Positions 43,935 to 53,093 of a stretch of 64,000 nt of DNA are shown in pieces. Location: positions 1-64,000 of the forward strand of contig JBKHYJ010000131.1 of assembly GCA_046565505.1 (NCBI GenBank). The letters are read 5' to 3'. Source of the DNA: JBKHYJ01 sp046565505 (GTDB lineage Bacteria > Acidobacteriota > Blastocatellia > UBA7656). Each line of letters starts with the position of its first letter. Position 1 is the stretch's first letter. The notes beneath the pieces were generated by a model. It saw nothing but the letters and a program-made list of their open reading frames with translations, was not told where the DNA came from and did no database searches. The position numbers were made by a program, and so were the translations under genes.

Positions 43935-45266
43935 TTACCCTCGGGCGTTGTGAGAGGCGATGACCGCGCGGGATTGACGGGCCGCCCGCATCACCGCGCG
44001 GGCCGCCGCGTCGGCTCCGGCCGCCCCGCCCGCCCTCAGGCGTTCGCGCACTTCTTCGAGGTCGCACAGCATTCTAGAGAGCCGCCCCGCGTCTGAAACA
44101 ATGGCGCGGACCTCCGCCGCTATGCGCTCGCCCGTCGCGTCCCTTTGCATCAGCTCGGGCACTACGCGGCGGCCGGCGATCAGGTTGACCATGCCGAACG
44201 TGTCCAGGTGAATCAGGGGGCGTATCAAGCGCCAGTTCAATTCAGACCCCCTGTAGATGATGACCATAGGCGTGCCGGCGAGCGCGGCTTCGACAGTCGC
44301 CGTCCCGCTCGCCACGATAGCGAACTCCGCGTACTCAAGCGCGTCGTACGTGTCGCGCTCGACTATCGTGACATCAATATCGCGCTTCACGTTCGCTCCA
44401 TCTATTATCGCCTCGACCTGCCCGCGCGTGATTGTCGTGGCGAGGGGGACCACGAATTGCGGCCCGCGCGGGCTCGCGCCACCGATTTGAAATTGAAGAC
44501 TTGAGTTCTCGGGCTCTGAGTCGAGGGATTCATGGGCGCGAGGTGTTCCCGCGGCCTGCAATCGTTTAGCCGCGTCGAGCATCACGGGCAGATGATAATG
44601 GACCTCCTTTTGACGGCTGCCGGGGAGCAGCGCGACGACCGGCCGCGAATGGTCGAGCCCATGCCTCCTGAGGAATTCGTCGCGCGTCGCCGTCGGGCGG
44701 ACGGCTTCGGCGAGCGGGTGGCCCACGTACTCGACTTCAATGCCGGCGCCTTTGTAAAACTCCTGCTCGAATGGGAGTATGACCAGCATCCTGTCAACGT
44801 CCCTGCGTATCGCGCGGGTACGATACCTGCGCCATGCCCAGACCTGCGGACTTATGTAGTAAACGATCTTGAACCCGTCGCGGCGGAGTTTCCGCGCGAG
44901 CCGCAGGTTGAAATCGGGCCAGTCAATTAAAACGACCACCGAGGGCCGCCGACGCCGCGCCTCGGCCAGGAGCCTGCGGTATGCGCGGTAGAGCCGCCCC
45001 AGGGCCCGCGCGATCTCGGGGATGCCGATGATGGCGACTTCGCGCGCGTCGACGAGCGTCTCGACGCCCGCCGCGCGCATCTCGTCGCCCCCAGACCCGA
45101 AAAGCTCGAACTCCGTCGCGGGGTAAACCCGCCTGAGCGAGCGGGCGAGTGCCGCGCCATGTTTGTCGCCGCTAGCCTCACCGGCGATTATCATGATTTT
45201 GAGTTTCGCGCGCGGCGTCCCGCCCTCAGACCCTTCGCCCCGCGCCTGTTTGCGTGAATCAGTCAT
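43935..45266 (-). CDS. lpxB: Lipid-A-disaccharide synthase
   Basis: 443 residues, a GT19 glycosyltransferase. It joins UDP-diacylglucosamine and lipid X into the lipid A disaccharide at the inner membrane, so the organism makes lipid A. Seen: IMIIAGEASGDKHGA, FELFGSGGDEMRAAG, IDWPDFNLRLARKL, YYISPQVWAWR, VGHPLAEAVR, LLPGSRQKEV and the sugar-nucleotide site ASGTATVEAALAGTPMV. An extra ~28-residue, Ser/Glu-rich segment at about 241-268 interrupts the domain between the helix after LLPGSR and the FVVPLA strand. It is last in a minus-strand run bamD - epimerase - lpxB. Confidence 0.95.
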   Translation of the reverse strand: MTDSRKQARGEGSEGGTPRAKLKIMIIAGEASGDKHGAALARSLRRVYPATEFELFGSGGDEMRAAGVETLVDAREVAIIGIPEIARALGRLYRAYRRLLAEARRRRPSVVVLIDWPDFNLRLARKLRRDGFKIVYYISPQVWAWRRYRTRAIRRDVDRMLVILPFEQEFYKGAGIEVEYVGHPLAEAVRPTATRDEFLRRHGLDHSRPVVALLPGSRQKEVHYHLPVMLDAAKRLQAAGTPRAHESLDSEPENSSLQFQIGGASPRGPQFVVPLATTITRGQVEAIIDGANVKRDIDVTIVERDTYDALEYAEFAIVASGTATVEAALAGTPMVIIYRGSELNWRLIRPLIHLDTFGMVNLIAGRRVVPELMQRDATGERIAAEVRAIVSDAGRLSRMLCDLEEVRERLRAGGAAGADAAARAVMRAARQSRAVIASHNARG

Positions 45267-45326
45267 AGTCAGAGAAAGTCGCGCGACAGCTACTCAAAGC
45301 CCGAGGCTTTTAACCCCAGCCGGGGG

Positions 45327-46376
45327 CTACACTTCCGGCAACGCTTCGTTGAGCCATTCGTCCGTGAGGCGGTCTTCGAGCGCGCGCACCTCCGCGCGGT
45401 AGCGGTCAACGAGCGCGCGCTCGCGAGAGCGCGGCATCAGGGGGGGGAAGAGGTCGTCTATAGATTTCTGGCTCTCCGGGCCGCGTTCTAGAAAGTATTC
45501 TACCGTTTCGCGCAGCGCGCGTGCGTAAGGCGTGGGGGTGAAATTGAGGTCCCTCTTCGCGGCGCTCGTGTCGAGCGCGATCACGCGATCACCTGTGTTG
45601 TATGGGAAGTGTTGTAGGTTGAACCCGAGGCGCTCAAGCAACGGGTTCGGGACGTGCGTCACGTCCGGCTCCACGCCCGCGAGGCGCGCGATGTTCGATA
45701 CGTGGCTGTTGACGGTAACGAGAGTTGATTGCGCCACGTGATAGGCGGAGCCTACGACGCCGTCCGCCGTCAGCGCGTTTGCGAGCGCGGCTGCGAGGTC
45801 CTTTACGAAGACGGCGAATATCGGCGTGGCCCCGCTGCCGGGCACGATGATGGGGTCGCCGGCGACGAGGCGCTTGAGGTAGTAATTCTCGCGCGACTTG
45901 TCATCGCGAGGGCCGAAGACCGCGGGCGGGCGGACGCTGACGAAAGGGAAGCCGCTTTTGGCATGCGCCCACCGCAAGGCCCGCTCGCACTCCGCTTTAT
46001 TGTAGCCATAACTCTTACCCGGGTCTGTCACGAGCGGGTCGCTCTCATCAAAGGGCAGCTCGGATGTCATTTGGCATACGGAGATTGTGCTCAGGTGAAC
46101 GAACCGGGAGAGAAGCCCGTCGAATGATTGTATGAGCGTTTGAGTCTCTTCGCGCGTGTAAGCGTTGATGTCAATTATGGCGTCGAATCGCAGGGCGCGC
46201 GCGCGCGCGACGTCTTCGGTGTTGTGTCGGTCGCCTTCGATGTAGGCGACGCCGCCGGGGGGCAGCGGGCGCGTCCGGCCCCGCGCGAAGACCGACACTT
46301 CGTGGTCGCGCCGCACTAGCTCTTCCACGGTGTGGCTGCCGATATAGCCGGTCCCGCCGATGACGAGAACTTTCAT
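45327..46376 (-). CDS. NAD-dependent epimerase/dehydratase (extended SDR)
   Basis: 349 residues. The Rossmann glycine motif VIGGTGYIGSHTVEEL is at the N-terminus. The catalytic segment SYGYNKAECERAL has the YxxxK pair, with VHLSTISV supplying the Ser/Thr. The C-terminal half (SVRPPAVFGPRDD, then a substrate domain) fits nucleotide-sugar or sterol-type SDRs. The substrate is unknown. Placement between bamD and lpxB suggests, but does not prove, a role in envelope polysaccharide synthesis. Confidence 0.88.
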   Translation of the reverse strand: MKVLVIGGTGYIGSHTVEELVRRDHEVSVFARGRTRPLPPGGVAYIEGDRHNTEDVARARALRFDAIIDINAYTREETQTLIQSFDGLLSRFVHLSTISVCQMTSELPFDESDPLVTDPGKSYGYNKAECERALRWAHAKSGFPFVSVRPPAVFGPRDDKSRENYYLKRLVAGDPIIVPGSGATPIFAVFVKDLAAALANALTADGVVGSAYHVAQSTLVTVNSHVSNIARLAGVEPDVTHVPNPLLERLGFNLQHFPYNTGDRVIALDTSAAKRDLNFTPTPYARALRETVEYFLERGPESQKSIDDLFPPLMPRSRERALVDRYRAEVRALEDRLTDEWLNEALPEV

Positions 46377-46392
46377 CCGATTCTGGACTTCG

Positions 46393-46484
46393 GATTTTAG
46401 ATTTCGGGTCGCCGGGGTCGGATTTCAGAGTCGCGGAATTTCATGCTCGTCGCTCCCATGACGCAAAACCCAAAATCTAAAATC
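46393..46484. repeat. Long-spaced inverted repeat between bamD and the epimerase gene
   Basis: GATTTTAGATTT at 46393-46404 has a perfect inverted copy, AAATCTAAAATC, at 46473-46484. One mismatch and three further GC pairs extend the arms inward. The spacer is about 68 nt. The AT-rich arms contrast with the GC-rich surroundings. They form most of the 112-bp gap between the bamD stop (46489) and the epimerase start (46376). It may be a dispersed intergenic repeat or fold-back structure. Confidence 0.55.
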
Positions 46485-46488
46485 GGCC

Positions 46489-47673
46489 TCAGGGGTTACG
46501 TAACAGCTTGGAGCCGCCGTCGTTATTCGGCTTCTTGTCCTTGCCCTTCTTATCCTTGCCGGGCGCGGACGGGGGCTGAGCTTTTTGATCGCCCGGCGTG
46601 TTGGGCTTTACCTCCACGTCCTGGCCGGCGGGGGTGGCGCGTCGCGGGCGCGCGTCGGGCGCGTTGGTGCTCGTCGAAGCGCCCGGCGTGACGGGCCCGA
46701 CCGCCTTCGTGCCGCTCAGCTCAAGCACGTGGGCCACTATCTCTTCGGTCTTGAGGTCGCGGTCAATGATTACGCCTTTCGAGGACGTGTCTATGCGCGG
46801 GCCGAACATAAATCCTGCGAACCTCGCCGGCAAGCTCTGCCCGGAGGGCGGGCCCTCGGCGACCTTCGCCGGGTCGGGCTCGGGCACGGGCTTGCCCCAC
46901 TTCTCCAAAAGCGCTTTAGCCCTCTCGCGGTACTCGGAATGCGGATAGCTCGCCACGATGCGGGCGAGGTCGCGGCTGGCCGTCTCCGTGTCCTCCTGAT
47001 TCTCTAACGCCTTCGCGTGCAGCCACAGCGCCTCGTCGAAGCGGGAGAACTTCGGGTACTTATTCAATATCTCTTCCGTGCGTAGCTGCGCCGCCTGCGA
47101 TGATTGACGCAGGTCGTAATAGAAGCGCGCGACTTTCAGCTCATGCATGGCGAGGATTTCCTGAACGTCCGTCATCAGGCCCTCCGTCTCGTCCTTCTTG
47201 TCCGTGTTCGGGAACCTGCGCAGCAGCTCTTTGAGCTGGCGCTCGGCCTGCTTGGCATGGGTCGTGTCGCGGTCGGCCGCCTGCACCTGCTTGAGGTGGA
47301 TCTCGGCGATCTTCATCATCGTGTCGTCGGCGAGCGCGTCGTCCGGGAAGAACTGAATCCAATCGCGGTACTCGACTTCGGCCTGCGCGAGACTCTTCGA
47401 CCCGCCCTGCAGGTAATAAGAGTCCGCGATGGAGAGCTTCGCCATCTTGATTATAGGGCTGTCGGAGTACGTGTTGATCATGGTGTTCAACAGTATCCTG
47501 CCCTGGTCGTAATTGCCTTTGCGGATGGCGTTGATGCCCTCGCGGAAAAGCTCCTGGTCGCGGCCGGGCCCCTTGGCTTCTTCGAGGGTGACCTTGGTCT
47601 TGGGCTTGCCGCCGCACGCCGAGAACGCGAGCGAGAGGGCGAGAGCCAGTATGAATAATTTAACTGCTTTCAT
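46489..47673 (-). CDS. bamD: Outer membrane assembly lipoprotein BamD-like
   Basis: 394 residues. The N-terminus is a lipoprotein signal with lipobox LAFSAC (Cys lipidation). Residues about 35-260 are TPR-type helical repeats: LFREGINAIRKGNYDQGRILLNTMINTYSDSPI, SIADSYYLQGGSKSLAQAEVEYRDWIQFFPDD and AERQLKELLRRFPNTD, the typical BamD/YfiO pattern. BamD works with BamA to insert beta-barrel proteins in the outer membrane. The C-terminal ~120 residues are a Pro/Lys-rich tail, longer than in proteobacterial BamD (about 245 aa). The assignment rests on TPR pattern and lipobox; another periplasmic TPR lipoprotein is possible. Confidence 0.82.
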   Translation of the reverse strand: MKAVKLFILALALSLAFSACGGKPKTKVTLEEAKGPGRDQELFREGINAIRKGNYDQGRILLNTMINTYSDSPIIKMAKLSIADSYYLQGGSKSLAQAEVEYRDWIQFFPDDALADDTMMKIAEIHLKQVQAADRDTTHAKQAERQLKELLRRFPNTDKKDETEGLMTDVQEILAMHELKVARFYYDLRQSSQAAQLRTEEILNKYPKFSRFDEALWLHAKALENQEDTETASRDLARIVASYPHSEYRERAKALLEKWGKPVPEPDPAKVAEGPPSGQSLPARFAGFMFGPRIDTSSKGVIIDRDLKTEEIVAHVLELSGTKAVGPVTPGASTSTNAPDARPRRATPAGQDVEVKPNTPGDQKAQPPSAPGKDKKGKDKKPNNDGGSKLLRNP

Positions 47674-47829
47674 AATACTACCTTCGGCAGCCGGCCCCGC
47701 GCGCGGGGCGGGAGCGGCTTGCCCCTTTACTATTTCTTATAGGCTGGTGTTATCCGCAATAACTGTAAGCACGGGTTAAGGGTCGCGCTTCGGGCCGGAT
47801 CAGGGCCGGGCCCCGCGCGCCGACGCGGG

Positions 47830-48498
47830 TTAAACTGTGACAGGCTCCAACGCCTTCCGGCGCAGCGCGCGCGTCGCCTCTTCGGGATCACCCTTGCCGA
47901 AGACGGCGGAGCCGGCGACAATCCATTCGGCGCCGCGGCGTACTACTTCGGCGATGTTCGCCACTTCTATGCCGCCATCTACCTCTATGTGAACGTCGAG
48001 GCCTCGACTATCAATCATATCGCGCAGGCGACTTACCTTGTCAAGCGCGCCGCTTATGAACGACTGCCCGCCGAACCCCGGGTTGACGGACATTATTAGC
48101 ACGTAATCGACGAGCGGCAGCGCCTCCTCCACGGTGACGAGCGGCGTGGCCGGGTTGAGCACCACGCCCGGCCGGCAGCCCAGGCTGCGGATGGCCGTAA
48201 GCGTCCTGTGAAGGTGTACGACCGCCTCTACATGAACGGAGATCAGGTTGGCCCCTGCGCGCGCGAAGTCGTCGATGTAAAGGTCGGGGTCCGTAATCAT
48301 CAGGTGGCAGTCGAGGGGCAAGTCCGTCACGCGCCTCGCCGCCTTCACCACCAGCGGCCCGATCGTGATGTTGGGCACGAAGTGTCCGTCCATGATGTCT
48401 ACGTGAATCAGCCCGGCCCCGCCGCGCTCGGCCGCTTTAATCTCCTCGCCCAATCGCGCGAAGTCTGCTGATAGTATGGAGGGCGCTATTTCGACCAT
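47830..48498 (-). CDS. rpe: Ribulose-phosphate 3-epimerase
   Basis: About 222 residues from MVEIAPSILSADFARLGEE, a typical family start lying 5 nt after the stop of the upstream PASTA gene (translational coupling). An ATG 39 nt further upstream would overlap that gene. The TIM-barrel metal site is visible in HVDIMDGHFVPN, then LDCHLMITDPD and VHIEVDGGI. The SVNPGFGGQSF phosphate loop is present. It interconverts ribulose-5-P and xylulose-5-P in the pentose phosphate pathway. Confidence 0.95.
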   Translation of the reverse strand: MVEIAPSILSADFARLGEEIKAAERGGAGLIHVDIMDGHFVPNITIGPLVVKAARRVTDLPLDCHLMITDPDLYIDDFARAGANLISVHVEAVVHLHRTLTAIRSLGCRPGVVLNPATPLVTVEEALPLVDYVLIMSVNPGFGGQSFISGALDKVSRLRDMIDSRGLDVHIEVDGGIEVANIAEVVRRGAEWIVAGSAVFGKGDPEEATRALRRKALEPVTV

Positions 48499-48503
48499 AG
48501 TCT

Positions 48504-48899
48504 TCACAGGTCCAGATGAGGGTTTTGACCGCGCCATGCGCCTTTCGTCTGCGAAGGCCCGCTGCTGATTACCAGGGTGAGGCTCGAATCTTTCTTGACC
48601 GAAGAGTTCGGGCCGGGCCTGGTCTCTATGACCAGATCGGCCGGGACCGTGGCGTCTATGCGCCGCTGAATCTTGACTTTGAGCCCCGCCTTCTCGGCCA
48701 TCTTCTGCGCCTCGGCCTCCGGCTTCCCTACGCAGTCGGGCACGCGCGTGTCGCCTATGCGGAACAGGGTGTAGACGGTGATTAGCGCGCTCAAGGAGAA
48801 GGCCAGCGCCAGCACTATGACCATGCCGAGCCTGCGCGAGATGGTCCATGCGATGCTGCCGGGTTCAACTCGATTCGCGCCGTGTGGGGAACTCATCAC
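48504..48899 (-). CDS. PASTA-domain membrane protein
   Basis: 131 residues: a short cytoplasmic N-terminus, one membrane helix (GMVIVLALAFSLSALITVYTLF, about 25-47), then one PASTA domain (RVPDCVGKPEAEAQKMAEKAGLKVKIQRR to LTLVISSGP). PASTA domains bind muropeptides or beta-lactams in PknB-type kinases and penicillin-binding proteins. Here there is no kinase or transpeptidase domain in the same protein. It precedes rpe directly. This gene pair seems chosen by transcription coupling rather than shared function. Confidence 0.85.
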   Translation of the reverse strand: MMSSPHGANRVEPGSIAWTISRRLGMVIVLALAFSLSALITVYTLFRIGDTRVPDCVGKPEAEAQKMAEKAGLKVKIQRRIDATVPADLVIETRPGPNSSVKKDSSLTLVISSGPSQTKGAWRGQNPHLDL

Positions 48900-49303
48900 G
48901 GAAAGTCTAGCATCGCGCTTGTACGACTTTCAACCTGAAGCTCATCAGGTGATCCGGGGCTTACGGGGCGGTGTGTACCTTGCAGTGTGACCGACCGCCG
49001 GGCCGCCGGGCAGGCCGAAAGCGCGCCGGTCAAATTATTATCAATTCATTGCGCGGGCAAACCTTTCACTATTATTTTGCATTTAATCAGGTGCAGCAAT
49101 TATAATTTCAATAGTAGTGCGCGTCCTGAAATAACATTAACAAGCACACTTTTAAATGCGAGCCCGGCGGCTTGCGTTGACTTGAAGCGGGGGCGCCGCG
49201 GCGACCATCACGGGCAACCGGCCCGCCCGTCTGACGTGCGTACGGGCGCCGGAAGCCTCATGAAATTGCCCGACTGGCGAGCGAGGGGCGAGGGGGTCAT
49301 TCA
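48900..49303. other. Divergent regulatory region
   Basis: About 400 bp between the PASTA gene (read left) and the TPR gene (read right). The centre is AT-rich and holds a promoter candidate at 49077-49106 for the TPR gene. The right half is GC-rich with no recognised feature. Confidence 0.45.
49077..49106 (+). promoter_or_regulatory. Candidate promoter of the TPR gene
   Basis: TTGCAT at 49077-49082, an 18-nt spacer, then a perfect TATAAT at 49101-49106. It would give a leader of roughly 190 nt before the TPR gene. Four of six -35 bases match. Confidence 0.45.
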
Positions 49304-50398
49304 ATGAGTGAGCGAAGAAGATTTTACTTGCCATTTTATATTCTACTCTTATTGGTTTCTTCCCCGGCTTTCACGCTGGGCGTGCATGCCGGGCCGCAAA
49401 AACCTGAGACCGCCGAGCGGTATTTTAAAGATGGCGTGTCGTACTACGAGTCCGGGCAGTACCAGCAGGCGGTGGACGCCTATCAGCACGCGGTGAGCCT
49501 TAATCCCGACTACGCCGACGCGAATTACAACCTCGGCATGGCTTATAGCAGCCTCGGGCAGTATAAAGAGGCGATAGAGGCTTACAAGAGGGCCATACGC
49601 ATCAACCCGGATTACGACGCGGCTTATTACAACCTCGGCCACGCCTACAGCAACCTGAAGCAATACGATAAGTCCGTCAGGGCGTTCCGACAGGCGATCC
49701 GCAAGAAGCCCGACTCCGTGGAGGCTTACTACGGTTTAGGGAATGCCTACCTCAATTCGGGCGAAGGGGAGAAGGCGGTCCACACATTTGAGGAAGCCAT
49801 ACGGCTCAAGCCGGATAACCCATACGCGTATTTCAACCTGGGGCTGCTGTACTTTCCGGCCGGCCCGCACGCCGAAGCGATTGACGCTTTCACGCAGGCG
49901 ATACTGCGCGACCCGCGGTACGCGGAGGCTTACTATAATCGCGCCTATGCTTATCTGTACATGGGCCGCGGGGATTCGGCCGCGGGCGACGCCGAGATGT
50001 ATCTCAACCTCAAGGGGTGGCGAGCCGAGCATTCACAATTCATGGTGATCGTCGCGTATTTCGGTCACCTGCAGGGGCACAACGTATCGAGCGCGCGCAA
50101 AATCCTCGACGAAGGCGTGGAGCGTGTTGACAGGACGGCCTGGCCTTACCCGGCCATCGAGTACCTGCGGCGTCAGATTTCCGCCAAACGGCTTTTCAGC
50201 CTGGCCGACGACGAAGAAAAGAAGAACCAGGCGAGGGCCTACATCGGAATGAACCTTTCGTTATCGGGGCAGCGTGAAGCCGCGCTCAGTCACCTTCGGT
50301 GGGTCAAAGAGCACAGCCGGGAGCAAGACTTAGAACGGGCTTTAGCCGTGACCGAGATTGATCGAATAAAGACCAGCCTGGCAGTTTCATCCAAGTAA
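49304..50398 (+). CDS. Exported TPR-repeat protein
   Basis: 364 residues with an N-terminal signal (YLPFYILLLLVSSPAFTLGVHA). At least six consecutive 34-residue TPR units follow (about 40-245), with the consensus ADANYNLGMAYSSLGQYKEAIEAYKRAI. The C-terminal ~110 residues are a less regular helical extension. TPRs are protein-binding scaffolds, here probably periplasmic. The start has GAGGGGG upstream. The partner is unknown; it is monocistronic. Confidence 0.88.
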   Translation: MSERRRFYLPFYILLLLVSSPAFTLGVHAGPQKPETAERYFKDGVSYYESGQYQQAVDAYQHAVSLNPDYADANYNLGMAYSSLGQYKEAIEAYKRAIRINPDYDAAYYNLGHAYSNLKQYDKSVRAFRQAIRKKPDSVEAYYGLGNAYLNSGEGEKAVHTFEEAIRLKPDNPYAYFNLGLLYFPAGPHAEAIDAFTQAILRDPRYAEAYYNRAYAYLYMGRGDSAAGDAEMYLNLKGWRAEHSQFMVIVAYFGHLQGHNVSSARKILDEGVERVDRTAWPYPAIEYLRRQISAKRLFSLADDEEKKNQARAYIGMNLSLSGQREAALSHLRWVKEHSREQDLERALAVTEIDRIKTSLAVSSK

Positions 50399-50578
50399 GT
50401 GAATCGAATCGCGCGCCGGCCCGACTCGACCTCAATCCCCCACGCATCAGAATCAGCCGCCTTCTTCGAGGGCGGGCGCGACGGACGCGCGGCGGTCACC
50501 TGCGCAAGTTTGTCCTGCCCGCCCTCGTTCGTGTCTGCCCCTCGGCCGTTTCGCGCCTCGTCGCCCGGCGGGCTTGAT

Positions 50579-52810
50579 CTAGCGTTGGAAGTTTAAGGTT
50601 ATCGTTCCCACGACTTTCACGCGCGAGCGATCTACCCTCGTGGGCATCCACCTCCAACCGCGCGCAGCGTCCACGGCGGCCGCCTTTAACTGGTCAGGCC
50701 CCGAGATGGCCCGGGCCGCTATGACGTTGCCTTCCTCATCGAGTGTCACTTCGACGGTGACGGGGCCACTCACATGCGCCGACCTCGCCGCTTCGGGGTA
50801 GACCGGCCTGACGCGGCTGATGGCGCTGTTCTGCAACACGTCCCCTGACCTGCGAATAATCTTCGGCGCGGGCGGCTCTTCTCTCCTCGGCGGTTGTGCG
50901 GAAGGTGAAGGCTCGGCCGCTCGCGCCTCGCTCAATGCCTCTCTGCCCTCGGCGGTACGCGCGCCGCTCTCTGTGCCGGGCGCGGAAGGGGCGGGCGCTG
51001 CAACGGGCGGTACGAGCGCCGGTGAATTTACTTGCGGCGGCTCTCTTCTGGCCACAGGCCCGATTTCATCGGCAGGCTTATCGGCCCTCTGGCGCCCATC
51101 CCCGACTGCCAATTTGTCAGACCGGGCAGAATTAGCCGCTTCTGATTCGGCCGGGGCCGCCGTGGGTTTTGCCGCTTCGGCTTTCGCCTCTTCAACTTTC
51201 GGGGCGGCAGACGCGGCGGCCTTTGCCTCTCCAGATTTTAGCGCCTCAGATTTTGACGGCCCGGCCGCGGGCCCTTCAGCTTTTGATTCTTGTTCGGACT
51301 TGCCAACGCCATTCGTATCAGCGGCTATAGCAGGCTTCTCTGCCTGCACGATTTGCCGCGCGCGCGGGCCGCGCATCGCCCAGATCAGGCAGGCCGCGGC
51401 TACGATCAGAACGGCCGCCGCAATCGCCATGCGGTATGACCTCGGCCTGCTCGTCACTTCCGCCGGTTCAGTCCATGCCTGAGGTTTAAACGCAAAAGCC
51501 GCGGGCTCCTCGTCATAGCGCACGGTCTCGGGCGGCGCTTCAGCGGCTCGGACCTCCGGGGGCGCAGGGTCCGGGTGAATCTCGCCGGGATAATTCTGCG
51601 CCTCAATGCCGGCGAGATCGGTAAGCGCGCCCGCGCCATCGGCCGGCTCGTCAGCTTCGCTGATTATTAAAGGGGCGACCAGGTTTCGCGGCCCGTCCTC
51701 GCCCGCGACCTCGACCATAGGCGGCGCATCGGAAGAATCCGGCTCCGTTTCTTGCCCCGCATAGATCAACGGCCCCGCCGCGGCAGTGTCTTCAGCCCGC
51801 GCCTGCTCGCCATCAGACTGCCGGGCAGCACCGTCGAAGTCTGTCGCCTGTTCGCCCGCCGCTTCGCCGGCCTCAAGGCCCGAAGCCATACATTGCTGCA
51901 ATACCGACTCAAACACCTCGACGCTGGCCGGGCGCTCGTCGGGCTTCTTCTTGAGCAGGTCCATAACAAGCCAGCACAACAGCCTCGGAAGCTCGGGGCG
52001 AAACATGTGCGGAGGCTCGGGTAGCCTGTTCAGGTGCTTGAGCTTGATCGAAATGGAGTCTTGAGAGTCGAACGGCACTCTGTCTGTCAGCATCTCGAAC
52101 ATCACTATGCCCAGGGAGTAGAGGTCGCTCCGCTGGTCTATCTGCTTACACTGCACCTGCTCGGGGCTTATGTATTGCGGGGCGCAAGCGTGCGACCGCT
52201 CCTGGCGCGCCCACAGTAAATCTTTCTGGGATTCGATGCCGAAGCCGGTGACAATCACAGTGCCGTCGGGCTCTACCAGTATCTTCTCGGGCTGTAGCGT
52301 GAGGTGCAGCACGCCCTGGCCGTGCGCATAATCCAGCGCGGCGGCGACCTGCTTAATGATGCCGAGCGCGCGTCCGAGCTCGAACCAGCCCTCGCGCTTG
52401 AGCAGGCCGCGTAATGACTCGGCGTCGGGCCTGTGTTCTATGACGCAAAAGTGAACGCCGTTGACCTCTTCGGCTTCCCCAGCCCTGATAATATTCCTGT
52501 GCGCGAGCTTGGCCGCCGCGCGCGCCTCAAGGTGAAATAAGTTTACCTGCCTGTCGTCGCCCGCGGCGGGCCCTGACAGAACCTTGAGCGCTACCACGTC
52601 GGAGCCGTCCTGCGCGCCGGGCCGCGCGCGGCCGAGGTCGCGCGCTAAATAAAGCAGGTAGGTTTCCGACTCGACAACCGCGCCTAGAATCTCGAACCTT
52701 TCCGAGAGAAGCGCGGCGATCTCAGAGGCGGCGTCATTTTTTTGCCTCTGGGCGGCGGCCGTCAAATGCGTCCCGAACGAATCATCGACGTTCCTGAAAG
52801 ATTTGCTCAT
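50579..52810 (-). CDS. Pseudokinase fused to a TonB C-terminal domain
   Basis: 743 residues. The N-terminal ~310 form a Ser/Thr-kinase fold with VAIK-type lysine (K76) and the αC region kept. The HRDxKPxxN loop is changed to HLTLQPEK (Asp to Thr171, Lys to Gln173, Asn to Lys176), and DFG reads GFG (Gly189). Three catalytic residues are therefore lost, so phosphotransfer is unlikely. An acidic linker, one membrane helix (AIAAAVLIVAAACLIWAM, near 460-480), and a Pro/Ala/Glu-rich periplasmic spacer follow. The last ~90 residues are a TonB-type domain (PVYPEAARSAHVSGPVTVEVTLDEEGNV). It may couple a cytoplasmic signal to a periplasmic contact. It is divergent from the S9 peptidase gene. Confidence 0.9.
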   Translation of the reverse strand: MSKSFRNVDDSFGTHLTAAAQRQKNDAASEIAALLSERFEILGAVVESETYLLYLARDLGRARPGAQDGSDVVALKVLSGPAAGDDRQVNLFHLEARAAAKLAHRNIIRAGEAEEVNGVHFCVIEHRPDAESLRGLLKREGWFELGRALGIIKQVAAALDYAHGQGVLHLTLQPEKILVEPDGTVIVTGFGIESQKDLLWARQERSHACAPQYISPEQVQCKQIDQRSDLYSLGIVMFEMLTDRVPFDSQDSISIKLKHLNRLPEPPHMFRPELPRLLCWLVMDLLKKKPDERPASVEVFESVLQQCMASGLEAGEAAGEQATDFDGAARQSDGEQARAEDTAAAGPLIYAGQETEPDSSDAPPMVEVAGEDGPRNLVAPLIISEADEPADGAGALTDLAGIEAQNYPGEIHPDPAPPEVRAAEAPPETVRYDEEPAAFAFKPQAWTEPAEVTSRPRSYRMAIAAAVLIVAAACLIWAMRGPRARQIVQAEKPAIAADTNGVGKSEQESKAEGPAAGPSKSEALKSGEAKAAASAAPKVEEAKAEAAKPTAAPAESEAANSARSDKLAVGDGRQRADKPADEIGPVARREPPQVNSPALVPPVAAPAPSAPGTESGARTAEGREALSEARAAEPSPSAQPPRREEPPAPKIIRRSGDVLQNSAISRVRPVYPEAARSAHVSGPVTVEVTLDEEGNVIAARAISGPDQLKAAAVDAARGWRWMPTRVDRSRVKVVGTITLNFQR

Positions 52811-53093
52811 GTGAAACTACTCAAAGCCATAGTAGCGAGCGCGCGTGGCTGCGTTCGCGGGAATATAAACAGTCCTTATGGGTGTGAGCTGTAGCTTGCG
52901 CTGGTCCGCCGTCCCAATTTGCTCGTCCTAGAAGTATTGTTACATAGCTCGAATATTCATTGCAAAAAATATTAATCCCCCTTGCTGCCGCGCGTTGCTC
53001 TTTGATTCCTCGCCTACTCTTTGCTAGGATTCCCTCCCCGGCAGTGGAAATCAATATTAAGAAACATATTCTCCATGAGAGGAAGCCAGCACT

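Noticed and set aside
46196..46210. GC dinucleotide run in the epimerase gene
   Set aside because: Short (about 7 GC units) and in frame; expected from codon use in GC-rich DNA.
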